Position numbers and translations under genes: made by a program. From Lunularia cruciata (taxonomy: Eukaryota; Streptophyta; Marchantiopsida; Lunulariales; Lunulariaceae), in contig OX419761.1 in the NCBI GenBank assembly GCA_948567375.1, forward strand, positions 19,346,501 through 19,410,500: DNA of 64,000 bases, read 5' to 3'. The notes under the pieces were generated by a model, which worked only from the letters and a program-made list of their open reading frames with translations, was not told the DNA's origin and did not search any database. This document shows, piece by piece, positions 36,231-45,989 of this stretch; within the stretch, counting starts at the first letter, position 1; every line of letters begins with the position of its first letter.

Positions 36231-36455
36231 TCAATACATAATCAAACCTTCTTTGGTACAAATAGTATTGGTGCTCCCTAAAAGGATTTACTATATTGTA
36301 TGAAATCATTCTCAAAAAACTTGGTCAATGTTATTTGAAGCTCTTTTAACTCCCGTGGTGAAGGCAAATAGATTGATCTACTCATTGGAGTACTACTTAG
36401 CAATAGCTTGATCTTGAAAGGCATACCTTGATTAGAGTGTAACCCCTTTAGAAGA
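36231..36455 (-). pseudogene. N-terminal RT remnant of chromovirus C/D
   Basis: Continues the RT coding sequence after the solo LTR (compare copy A 43,860-44,070) and ends abruptly at 36,455 where the plus-strand element begins. Confidence 0.75.
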
Positions 36456-36941
36456 TGTCACGCCATTAGTAATGTTGCATCTAGATTGTTTGGACACTAG
36501 AGTTGCAGTGATAGTAGTTAGAGGCATCTTAGCAGTTACTCATAGACTACTTTTAGACTGTCATATTTTGTGTTTGGGATATTGACTTCATGGTGGAGCC
36601 CATTGTCACTTTGCACTGTTTGCACCGTTGGGTATGCCATCAGTGGGACCGTTAGGGTTTGAGACCTAGCTTGAGTCCAAGGGGTATACTTTCAAAGTGA
36701 AGCTCCAGAGAGCTCACTTCTCTAATGTTGAGCCTTCAAGTTCTTGGCTATGGTGGATAGAGGCCAGTGAACGTTACCTGGATTCCCTTAGCTAGAATGG
36801 ATGTGACTTCACTATAATCAATGCCCAATTATTGGTAGTTTATAGAATGATAGATCAAGTACTAATTTGAGTTGAGTTGATTTGAGTGGTATAAACAAAC
36901 TGATTACATCAAAGAAGTGAGGTAAGGGGAAATTGAGTGCA
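36456..36941 (+). repeat. 5' LTR (family 2) of element E
   Basis: Starts TGTCACGCC and ends ...GAGTGCA, TG/CA-bounded. Homologous to 49,570-49,996 and 61,479-61,952. Contains the conserved core gactacttttagactgtca and gtccaaggggtatac. The end is set by where homology with the third copy stops. Confidence 0.7.
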
Positions 36942-37972
36942 AGAACTGAGAGTGTTGGTGGTATCTCCAAGACTTGCTGATTGTTGGTAGCTCGATCGGA
37001 GTTCAAGTTTTCCCTAGTGTGCAGACGCTCATTTGGTTGATGTAGGTTTGGTAGTGAAGCGGTGTGTGGAAGCACTAGCCAAATTTTGAGCAAAGAGAAG
37101 CACTTTTTGAGTAGTGGTTGTGATTTTGAGCTCAAGAGGTGAAAGTAGGACCAATTTGTTGCGAGTTGGGCTTAGAAAGTGAAATTGAAAGTGGAACCTA
37201 TCCTCGTGAATTTGTGATTTGGAAAAACCCATCATTTCAATTTGGCCCAAGTGAAGAGTTAGTGGAGGATTTGGCAATCATCCAACTTTAGGGTTTATGT
37301 CAGATTTTATATCAGATTTGGTGTCAGATTTGGAGGAGTTTTGGCCAGAGTTGGTGGAGTTTGGCTAGATTAAGACATATGACTATGGACATTGTTTGAA
37401 AAAATCTGCCCATCTAGCTAGATTGTGCACAATAGGGTTTGATCCCTAGATCTCTAGTTCCTAGATTGGTGCCTTAGCCAAGTGGTCCACCCTCACTTGT
37501 TGTCCTAGTGATTGGCCCACTATTATTTATACACTTATAGCTTTGGCTAGAGAGGTAGTTTGATCCCATTCTTGGTGATCCTAGTAGCTTAGGATGTAGA
37601 TAGGAACTCCTATTATGTCAAATGCCAAATGGTGATAGAGTCAATCCCATGTTGCTTTATGAGATGAAGGGTTTTTGTTTAGATTTCTTGTGATTGGACC
37701 CCCTCCATTCTCTACTTCTTGTTTGTGCACCATGTTTGTGTGAGGTGCACTAAATTTAGAACGTTGGTGCTCTAGTGTGCTCTTGGTGAGGCTAGAGTGA
37801 TGACCATCTAGACTACCTTTGTTTCTCTCCGATGAGGTAGGAAGTGATGACCTGTAGACCGTGAGAGTGCGTGTGATGGTAGGGTATAGGTTGCACTTTC
37901 TCCTAGTGTATTTTTCATAGTTAGAGCTACATTAGTTGGTGACGTTTAGTTGGTGGTGTTGGCACTTGCGGT

Positions 37973-40340
37973 TTGCAGTTTGCAATTGGTGGTTTGCAGT
38001 TGGCGGTTTGTGGTTATTTTGTCACAATGGAGTTCTTTGGAGATTCCAAAGGAGATAGCCTTGCACTACCCAATGGGTTTACTCAAAGTGGCACTCGGTA
38101 TCAGCTTGTATTTCAAATCCTATTGAGGGAGGAGATTGACTCTCAGTTGGAGTTTGAAACATGAGCTAATTCAATTGAGAGTGCACTTGGTGTGTCCGTA
38201 CCATTGTTGTGGGACATTGAACAGATTTATGGGGCTTCCAAAGGCCTTAGACTCTAGTATAGTGAGCACCATTGAGTTGGATGACTTCATCCAAGAGTTT
38301 GATAGTTGGTTTGATCTGTAGTAGATTCTGAACTTGACTTTGTTCACACCTTTCATGGCATGGAAGGGCTTGTTTCAACATCTGGAGGGTACATTGATGG
38401 ACAACTACCATGAGTTCAGGAGAGCTCACTTGGAGGAGATTGAGCTATGGAGATAATATTGCTCTCTAAACTATGTCTCTATTACTTCAAGCTTAGTTTC
38501 TAGGGGTAGATTGGTTGTACCCACGAGTTCTAGCTCAAGTAGCATTGGTGGAGCTAGTGGAGGTGCATTAGTTGGAGATAATGCTACTACAAGTGGAGGT
38601 ACCACTACAAGAGGTGGTGTAATACCAAGGTTTAACCCCATGGTGGAGTTCTTCTAGTGTTTGAGGCATACCTACCAAGGAGTACAGACTAACAAGGTGA
38701 GGAGCTTGCAAGAGTTCCAATGGAAGGCTAGAGAGAGCCTATGCAAGGCATATACTAGCATGAGACAACTGATCAGGTTTACTCAGGGACTTATTGAGGC
38801 CCAAGCAGTCTAGTTTTGGTATGGGATATTATACAGGAAGTTGAGACATAGAGTTTGTGATGCTACATTGCTACAAGCTACTTTGCCCACTTTGGCAGTG
38901 GTCTTTGGTTTGGCTGAGCGTATTGAGCTCAACATGGTGGAGGAGAGAGTGGTGACATCTGGATTTGGTAGGGAGACCTCATCCACAATTGTGACTTCTT
39001 TTAGAGTGCAATAGAGTGCACCACGCCCAATTGATTTTCAAGGATAGGGTGGACAGCCTAGGTCCTATGGAGTGAGTGGAGAACCTACTATAGTTAGACC
39101 CTTACCTTCATTTTTGGGTCAACAATAGCTAGTGAATAGTGGTGTTGCTTGGTAGACTTGTGGTGGACCTCATCATAGGAAAGAGTGCCCTTAGGCAACA
39201 ACTTGATACCTCTGGTGCATCACAACCAACATAGAGGTAGTGTAAGCATTACCACAGATTTGGTCACACTAGTGATTGGTGCTTTGACCTACACCCGGAG
39301 TTACAGAGTGGTAGGGCTACTATAGTAGGTGGTAGAGGAGCTCCAAGTCATAGAGGACGAGGTGGTAGAGGATCCACACCTAGTAGAGGTGCAATACCTG
39401 CCCTTACTTTTGTCACAGCCATGACTACTTGCATTGAGCAATTGGAGTAGAGATTGGCTAGCATGGCCATAGCTCAAAGGAGGTCAGATTCAGGTGATGA
39501 GGCTTCCACCTCATATGCTAGTGATAGAGATGCCTTGGATTTCATGTGCGGAGCAACACAAGTAGATCCCTTTGCCACAATGACTAGGAGTGCAGTATGT
39601 GCTCAAGAGTCTAGAGAAGCATCAGTGGAGTTGGACCCACAGAGAGGAGAGGTTGGGAGACAAGTTAGACTTCCTCAGTCTTTCACGCTCTCTAAGGCCC
39701 TACATACATCATCCATGACTCTTAAATGTCCTAGTGCAAGTGTGGTAGGTGGTGATGGGATGCATGATGGACTACCTACTAGTCAACCATCTACTACTAC
39801 AAAGATTGAGTCTAGCATGATGTTGTGAGTGGCTCAATTGATTATGCACTATCCTTTATTTTCAGCCAATGACATGTGTACATTGGAAGTTGACCCAACC
39901 CTAGTGTTCTGGTTGGCTGCCAAGCTTTGTGAGGGTAGGGATGATGTGGTCCATACTACTAGAGTAGAGGTGGTTGAAAGTGGAGTTGACTCGGTTGAGG
40001 AGCATGGGATTTGCTCAACGACTAGTGGTTTGTGGCAAGCAATAGCGGCTAGATTGGAGGAGTTACCAACTAGACCAGCCTTTGAGCAAGCACGGTTTAT
40101 ACCTAGTGTTGTCCTATTGGATAACCAAAAGGGGATTTTTTGTTTGGTGAGACCTTCAAGGAAGGTCTATACACCACCCTAGCTTAGCATATCATCTTAC
40201 TTGACTATGGTGCATAGCTCCTTTTGTTGGGGAAGGCTACAATTGTCGGTTTGGAGTTACGGAAGACCGATGTGGAGAGGTGTCCATTTCAGATCCAAAC
40301 ATCTCTAGGTGGTGGTTTGACACAATACATCACATGTTGT
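37973..40340 (+). pseudogene. Gag and aspartic-protease remnant of element E
   Basis: Plus-strand frames give a gag core (MEFFGDSKGDSLALPNGF, ERIELNMVEE), a first zinc knuckle remnant (W*TCGGPHHRKEC at about 39,150-39,188), and a second in another frame (C-K-H-Y-H-R-F-G-H-T-S-D-W-C at 39,241, second Cys now Tyr). A Glu/Gln-rich linker follows, then a protease remnant near 40,200 (LLDYGA..., CPFQIQTSLGG; the catalytic D[ST]G is DYG here). It is broken by many in-frame stops, several TAG where CAG is likely (39,012, 39,045, 39,126). ORFs 39,454-39,828 and 39,829-40,182 are the longest uninterrupted pieces. Confidence 0.7.
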
Positions 40341-40814
40341 CATAGGGAAAATAATCTACGTGAACCATTGGTGCATTTGGTGGGAGAGTTTTGTTGACTT
40401 TTCATTATAGTGACTTTGGCATTTTGTTATGTTATTGTATCTTGGGAATATTTTTCATGCCATTGTTAAGTCGGAAGCTATCGTGTGTTGCGATAAGCTT
40501 GGGGAAGTTTCAAGGGTTGAGTAAACTCAGAAGTCCTTTTATGTTTCAAGAGCTCAGAGGGTTTGAAAAATGATGCATAAGCTCGGGAGTTTCTTTGTGC
40601 TACACAAACTCAGGGCTTAAATATATGTTACACAAGCTCAGGATTTTGTTTATGCTACTAAATTTTGGGAGTATTTCAATTTAGCGCCATTTGAACAAAT
40701 AAGTCTTGTGAGAGTTTTTCATTTAGTAATGTTGAGCAAAAGGCTTTAGAGAGTTTATTTGGAACACTTTGAGCAAAAGAGTTGTTTGGGATTTTCCATG
40801 TTGAGTAGTGACAA
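40341..40814. other. Element E internal non-coding sequence before insertion A
   Basis: Follows the protease remnant. Contains loosely repeated phrases (gctcagg, gggagtttcttt, gctacacaaactcaggg, gagcaaaag). No RT similarity seen. It is interrupted at 40,814 by chromovirus A, target duplication GACAA. Confidence 0.5.
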
Positions 40815-41238
40815 TGTAAAAGACCAAAATCGAGGAGAGAAATAGGAGAATGGAAACTCACATTGGGACACTTGAATGAGGGAAAAACTCCGAATGCCTA
40901 GCATGAGCTTTGGCTTTGGTATTTATAGGTAGCATACAAGACCCTTGAAGCTTCTCAAGAAGCTTCCTTGAGCCGCTTTCTTGGAGTGCAAGCCAAGTTA
41001 ACTAGGAAGCTTCTCAAGAAGCTTCCTTCTAGAAGCCACCTACTTGGCGTGCAAGCTAAGCTAGTTAGAAGCTTCTAGAAGCTTCCTTCTAGAAACTACC
41101 TGCTTAGGGCACAAGTTAACTAGTTGGGAAGCTTCCCAAGAAGCTTCTTAGATGCTTCTAGAATATTCTATGCTATTTTGTCTTATTCTCTACTTCATAA
41201 GCCCGACTAACTTCGTTGTTAAACTCCATATTGTTATA
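40815..41238 (-). repeat. 3' LTR of chromovirus A
   Basis: 424 bp, TGTAAAAGACC...TTGTTATA (in copy B the end is TTGTTACA, so the final CA has become TA). Contains heat-shock-element modules, for example GAAGCTTCTAGAAGCTTC at 41,068-41,085 and TTCTAGAATATTC at 41,156-41,168, and a TATA box complement at 40,920-40,927. Confidence 0.96.
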
Positions 41239-42640
41239 TATTCCCCCGCCGCTAGTTGGTGACGTTCTTGTCGCCAGTGAAGCTTCGAATTCCTTGATGG
41301 CCATTTGTGCACTTTGGAGGTGGGAAAGAGGTTCCCATATGGCATTGTGAAGGGGATACCCTTTCCAAAGGACCTTGTACTCCGTATGTTGGCGATGGCC
41401 TCGTTGAATATGACAACGTGCAAGGATACGATCAACTTTGTACTCCTCATGATCATTGATAGGGACAGGCAAAGGAGGAGGTTGGACTCGAGAGGAAAAG
41501 GAAGAGGGGTTAGGAACAAATGGTTTCAACTTGGAAACATGAAAGACAGGATGGATATGCATGTGATAAGGCAAGGCAAGTCGATAAGCAACAGGATAGA
41601 CAATGTGGGTGATATCAAAGGGTCCTATCCAATTAGGAGCAAGTTTACGAACTTGGGTATCAAGTGGGAGAGGGAGGTTACTAGAGGATAACATGACTTT
41701 ATTGCCAACTTCAAAGGTGAGATCACGACAATGGTGATCCGCATATTGTTTTTGGCGATTCTGAGCAACAAGGAGGTGAGACTTGGCTTGTTGGAGAGAT
41801 TGGGATATAGTGGTCAAGAATGTGGAAGTATGAGAAACCTGAGAGGGAGGGGGAGCAAGAAGAGAATCTAGAACAAGCGGATCTTGGCCAAAATTGAGAA
41901 AGAAGGGAGAAAATCCGGTGCTTGCCTGTTTGGAATTGTTGTAGGCAAATTCTGCAGCTGCAAGACATTCATCCCAGTTGGTATGGTGGACATTGACAAA
42001 GGCCCGCAACATATCCTCCAATGTATGATTGGCGCGTTTGGTTTGTCCATCAGTTTGAGGATGATAGGCCGTGGACAAAGCAAGCTTGGTGCCAAGTATC
42101 TGGAAGAGTGCTTGCCAAAACTTTCTTGTAAATCAAGGATCACGGTCGGAGATGAGTACACATGGCATCCCATGATGCTTGAAGACATTGTCAAAGTAGA
42201 TTTGTGCTAAGGTTGGAGCATCCACGGTATTACAGGTTGGTGCCAAGTGGATTTGCTTACTAAGCTTATCCACAAACACCGCGATTGCGGTGTGTCCTTG
42301 TTTTGTCTTTGGCAAGGATGTGATGAGATCCAAGCTCACATGCTCCCAACAAGCGGATGGAATGGCGAGTGGTTGAAGGAGTCCACTTGGCTTCTGGTTG
42401 CTGGCCTTGTTCCGTTGGCAACTCTCACATGATCGGACAAAGTCTCAAACATCTTGTGTCATGTTGGGCCACCACCATTGGCGTTGGAGGGTGCCCAAGG
42501 TCTTGTCTACTCCCATGTGACCAGCTATTGGTAAATCATGGGCTTCTTGAAGGCGCACAAGTCAAAGATCACCTTTGGCTAGAACATAGATCTGGTCTAC
42601 ATGGAATAAAAGGTCTTCCTTGAAGGAGAAGGTGTTGTAC
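41173..42640 (-). pseudogene. Integrase with C-terminal chromodomain, chromovirus A
   Basis: Minus-strand order: HHCC zinc domain (about 42,620-42,410, broken by a TGA); catalytic core 42,339-42,133 with LDLITSLPK (first Asp) and ISDRDP (second Asp), then a TGA; and 42,078-41,173 with STAYHPQTDG, GPFDITHIVYPVAYRL and a chromodomain (VDRIL...EYKVLWKGYPLHNAIWEP). The DD35E glutamate is Lys here (GQTKRAN in place of GQTERAN), whereas copy B keeps Glu at this position. The reading frame passes through the polypurine tract (GGGI codons) and ends inside the 3' LTR. Confidence 0.9.
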
Positions 42641-42907
42641 TCCTTGTCGCATGCTGTTAGACAACCGTGTACCATTTGGAAGAAAGGATCTCATTGTAGA
42701 GCTGATTGAAACTCATTATGAACCTTAGGGTCAATGGACACCATTGTAATTGCTGCCGTGATGAGAGGAAGAGCCTTCAAATCAGGTTGTTGTGATAGAG
42801 CATCAGGGATGACATGGAACCGACCTGGTTTGTACTCAAGTTTGATGTCAAACAATTGGAGTTGCTCTTCTCATCAATGATGCCGACTCTTCATGTGCTC
42901 CAAGTGC

Positions 42908-43276
42908 TTACAATGGCTTGTGATCAGTTTGCATGATCACTTGTTTCCCCAAGAGATAATGCCTCCATACCTTGGTGGCATATACCATTGCAAGTTGTTC
43001 TCGATCTCGAGCAGAGTAATTTCTTTCAGCTGTATTTAGTCGGCAAGACACAAAGGCAATAGGATGTTGTCCATTTGGAAATTCTTGTTGTAACACAGCT
43101 CCAATCGCAAAGTTAGAAGCATCAAAATCAACCACACAAGGTAGTTGAGGATCATATGGTTGAAGAATGGGTCTTGAAGACACCATATGCTTTAACTTCT
43201 GGAATGCTTCTTCATGCTTGGTGGTCCAGTGGAAGCTTGAGTTCTTTCCCAAGAGGTCAGTCAATGGTGCAGCCAC
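42908..43276 (-). CDS. RNase H of chromovirus A polyprotein
   Basis: 122 residues in frame: FDASNFAIGAVL carries the first catalytic Asp, DREQLAMVYA the Glu and TDHKPL a second Asp, the standard gypsy RNase H layout directly after RT. Confidence 0.88.
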   Translation of the reverse strand: MAAPLTDLLGKNSSFHWTTKHEEAFQKLKHMVSSRPILQPYDPQLPCVVDFDASNFAIGAVLQQEFPNGQHPIAFVSCRLNTAERNYSARDREQLAMVYATKVWRHYLLGKQVIMQTDHKPL

Positions 43277-43289
43277 GTGAGCATAATAG

Positions 43290-44052
43290 TGGATGGACCG
43301 TCAGTAAAAACTGGCCAATCCATTGAATGCTTGTACTATTGTAGCATCCTTTGGGGTAGGCCAATCAGTAATGGCCTTGATCTTCTCTTCTTCCATCTTG
43401 ATCCCCTCAGATGAGATCTTATGACCCAAGAAGGTAACCTTCTTTTGCCAAAAAGCACACTTTGACTTCTTGCAGTAAAATTTCCACTGTCGTAGTCGTC
43501 TTAGGACTTCTCGCACATGATTCATGTGTTCTGCCTCTGTCCTACTATAGATTAAGATATCATCTAAGAACACCACCACGGACCGATCCAATAATCCCTC
43601 CAACACCCGATGCATTTGATCCATGAAGACTGCTGGAGTCCGAAAGGTAGAACTCTCCACTCAAAATGTCCATACCTTGTGCAAAAAGCAGTCTTTTGCA
43701 CGTCCTTGCCTTCAATAGGAATTTGCCAATAGCCGCTACAAAGATCTAGCTTGGAAAAGTAGCGTGCTCCACTTAGTTGATCAAGCAGGTCATTGATCCG
43801 AGGCAAGGGATATGCATTCTTCATGGTTTGCTTATTGAGTCCACGGTAATCAATACAGAAACAAAGTCTTCCATCCTTCTTTGGAACAAATAGTAGCGGT
43901 GCTCCCCAAGGAGAGGTACTATGTTGTATGAAATCCTTCTCCAACAACTCTATAAGTGTTGTTTGCAACTCCTCCAACTCCTTTGGTGAGAGCCGATAGA
44001 TTGGTCTACTCACTGGAGTACTCCATGGCAATAACTTGACCTTGAAGGGCAT
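43290..44052 (-). pseudogene. Reverse transcriptase of chromovirus A
   Basis: Two overlapping minus-strand pieces (44,052-43,564 and 43,660-43,301) with a frameshift between them at about 43,600-43,650. Motifs include [32 protein letters not shown] (motif A), VLPFGLQ, and the catalytic FLDDILIYS. The frameshift breaks the polyprotein, but the catalytic residues are present. Confidence 0.9.
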
Positions 44053-44055
44053 ACC

Positions 44056-44850
44056 TCAATTGGAGGGTAATCCCTTTGGCAGATCATCCGGAAACACATC
44101 TGCAAACTCCTGAACTATCCGATCAACCATTGCTTGATGCGGCACTTGGCCCTCCTCAGATTGTTCTTGTGCAATCGGCTTGATCCACATCGCAAATACA
44201 GATTTATCTTCCTCCAAAGCTTGCTCTATGGCTGCTTCATTAACAAACTTCCCTTCTAGGGACTCATCTCTCTTCCAAGCTTGCTCCATGGTTGCCTTCT
44301 TGGCAAACTTCCCATCTTGGGACTCATCTCCCTTCCAGATTTGCTCTATGGCTACCTTCTCGACAAACTTCCCATCTTGGGATTGACTATTCTTAGGTGT
44401 CTTACTCAGAGGTGCCAGACAACCTAATTGGAAATTCATACCTTGGTGTTGTACTTGAATTTGGTGTCGGGTCCAATCAAATTGAACCTTATGACATTCA
44501 AGCCAAGGTAGACTCAGAATGATATCATAGTGTAGAGGTGCCACTACAAATCTCATACACTCTAAATACTCCTTCCCAATCTTGAAGGTAACAGGATGCA
44601 AGGTGCGGAATGCAGAACCCTTTCTACCATCCGCCATCATCAAACTACTTCCAATCATTGGCTTGATAGGAATACCCAATTCCTTTGCTACTTGCATAGA
44701 CATGCAATTCTCTGAACTTCCAAAATCAACCAAAATTCTACAACCCCGATCAGATATCATACCTTGCAAGTGAAGCAGACTTGCATAGGTTGAGCCTTCA
44801 ATCCCATTGGAACTAATCAAGCTCCCAGTAGGTGGCTCAAAATCTCCCAT
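44056..44850 (-). CDS. Aspartic protease region of chromovirus A polyprotein
   Basis: 264 residues. The retropepsin active site is at ILVDFGSSENCMS, with Asp-Phe-Gly in place of the usual Asp-Ser/Thr-Gly, followed by the flap region and LGLPW-like LSLPWLECHKVQFDW. The C-terminal part holds three repeats of a roughly 21-residue acidic unit (ESQDGKFAKKATMEQAWKRD). The same DFG appears in copy B, so it is a family trait or inherited mutation. It is continuous with RT downstream except for a stop near 44,053. Confidence 0.8.
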   Translation of the reverse strand: MGDFEPPTGSLISSNGIEGSTYASLLHLQGMISDRGCRILVDFGSSENCMSMQVAKELGIPIKPMIGSSLMMADGRKGSAFRTLHPVTFKIGKEYLECMRFVVAPLHYDIILSLPWLECHKVQFDWTRHQIQVQHQGMNFQLGCLAPLSKTPKNSQSQDGKFVEKVAIEQIWKGDESQDGKFAKKATMEQAWKRDESLEGKFVNEAAIEQALEEDKSVFAMWIKPIAQEQSEEGQVPHQAMVDRIVQEFADVFPDDLPKGLPSN

Positions 44851-44869
44851 TGGGATTCCTTGTTTCCCG

Positions 44870-45368
44870 GATCATTCCGCTCCACAACCTCCACTTGGGC
44901 AACTTGTCAAGGTCGTCCATTCTTGAGTGGACATTCAGCAATGCAATGCCCCAACTGGCAACAATAAAAACAACCTCCATTTTGTTGTAATCTTTCTCTA
45001 TCTACTGTGCCAAGTGGTCTTTGTTGGATAGCATCAATCTCCATTGGTATTGGTTCTTCCACTCGTGGTACTGGTAGGCTTTGTGTAGGTCAAGGTCAAG
45101 ACCAAGTTGTCGCAACCAAGGAATCAAAATGCTCAGCCAAGTGCATGGCTTCTTCTATGTTTTGTGGCTCCCGCATGGTCACCTCCAATTTGGTTCGTGA
45201 CTTCAACCCTCGCACAAATCGATCTAGAACTTCACCTTCTTGGATATCTGGAATTTGCAAGGTGATGAATTGTATGAAACGATGCTTTGGAAATATCTAG
45301 ACATGAAAGTCCCAATGGTTTGGCGGAAGTGGATTTGGTGGTCCATAAATTCGATCCATCCCATTCCT
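44870..45368 (-). pseudogene. Shortened gag with CCHC zinc knuckle, chromovirus A
   Basis: Minus-strand remnant. From the primer site inward, the gag N-terminus is missing. A segment near 45,140-45,240 (RFVRGLKSRTKLEVT) precedes a zinc knuckle at about 44,925-44,965, C-F-Y-C-X4-H-X4-C, followed by a TGA at a likely CGA codon. Compared with copy B about 0.6 kb is deleted, with the junction near 45,258 (aaggtgatgaa). Confidence 0.7.
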
Positions 45369-45380
45369 GCTCTGATACCA
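45369..45380 (-). other. Primer binding site, initiator Met-tRNA
   Basis: Minus-strand TGGTATCAGAGC, one base inside the 5' LTR, an exact 12-base complement of the 3' end of plant initiator methionine tRNA before CCA. Copy B has the same site with one mismatch (58,682-58,693). Confidence 0.9.
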
Positions 45381-45486
45381 ATGTAAAAGACCAAAACCAA
45401 GGAGAGAAATAGGAGAATGGAAACTCATATTGGGACACTTGAATGAGGGAAAAACTCCGAATGCCTAGCATGAGCTTTGGCTTTGG

Positions 45487-45494
45487 TATTTATA
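45487..45494 (-). promoter_or_regulatory. TATA box of chromovirus A 5' LTR
   Basis: Minus-strand TATAAATA, about 20-250 bp downstream of the GAA/TTC modules, conserved in the other LTR (40,920-40,927) and in copy B. Transcription would run to lower coordinates through the primer site and gag. Confidence 0.7.
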
Positions 45495-45510
45495 GGTAGC
45501 ATACAAGACC

Positions 45511-45735
45511 CTTGAAGCTTCTCAAGAAGCTTCCTTGAGCCGCCTTCTTGGAGTGCAAGCCAAGTTAACTAGGAAGCTTCTCAAGAAGCTTCCTTCTAGA
45601 AGCCGTCTACTTGGCATGCAAGCTAAGCTAGTTAGAAGCTTCTAGAAGCTTCCTTCTAGAAGCTACATGCTTAGAGCGCAAGTTAACTAGTTGGGAAGCT
45701 TCCCAAGAAGCTTCTTAGATGCTTCTAGAATATTC
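45511..45735 (-). promoter_or_regulatory. Cluster of heat-shock elements in chromovirus A LTR
   Basis: Heat-shock factors bind alternating GAA and TTC blocks spaced by 2 bp. This segment holds a perfect four-block array GAAGCTTCTAGAAGCTTC (45,635-45,652) extended by TTCTAGAA (45,654-45,661), a perfect three-block array TTCTAGAATATTC (45,723-45,735), and several two-block GAAGCTTC units (from about 45,514, 45,572, 45,583, 45,694 and 45,705). They lie upstream of the minus-strand TATA box. HSF binding is inference from the consensus. Confidence 0.6.
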
Positions 45736-45810
45736 TATGCTATTTTGTCTTATTCTCTACTTTGTAAGCCCGACTAACTTCATCGCTAAACTCCATATTG
45801 TTATAGACAA

Positions 45811-45989
45811 AGTGGCCTAAGAAGGTTTTTTTTGAGTGGACCGAGAAGGAGAAAAAATGCCTTGAAAGGGTTTGGTGATTTTGGATAGGAAGACAGAGAG
45901 GGAGGGAATGAAATTTGAGGGTTTTGGGGTTGGACAAGAGGAAGAGCTCAGGAGGAAATTTTTGAAGTTGGGGCTAAGGGTGTTCAGAG
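45811..45989. other. Element E sequence between insertion A and the minisatellite
   Basis: Purine-rich plus strand (gagaaggagaaaaaatgcc, agacagagagggaggg). It continues element E after the GACAA duplication. No gene. Confidence 0.45.

Larger units (their letters stand above)
40815..45805 (-). mobile_element. Full-length Ty3/gypsy chromovirus A
   Basis: 4,991 bp bounded by two 424-bp LTRs (40,815-41,238 and 45,382-45,805) and an exact 5-bp target duplication GACAA (40,810-40,814 and 45,806-45,810). On the minus strand: 5' LTR, primer site complementary to initiator Met-tRNA (TGGTATCAGAGC), shortened gag with one zinc knuckle, protease, RT, RNase H, integrase with C-terminal chromodomain, polypurine tract, 3' LTR. 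My hand alignment of the LTRs gives about 16 differences, nearly all transitions, so insertion is moderately old. About 0.6 kb of gag present in copy B is missing here, and the frame is broken by a few TGA codons, so it is not autonomous. Confidence 0.96.
45382..45805 (-). repeat. 5' LTR of chromovirus A
   Basis: 424 bp, homologous along its full length to 40,815-41,238. On the minus strand it serves as promoter. The heat-shock modules lie between about 45,511 and 45,735, with the TATA box at 45,487-45,494. Confidence 0.96.

Noticed and set aside
36957-36975. TGGTATC near the element E 5' LTR as a Met-tRNA primer site
   Set aside because: Only seven bases match and it lies about 18 bp beyond the inferred LTR end, so it does not meet the usual spacing.
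41305-42210. Plus-strand ORFs of 108-128 residues antisense to integrase
   Set aside because: Shadows of the minus-strand integrase-chromodomain gene.
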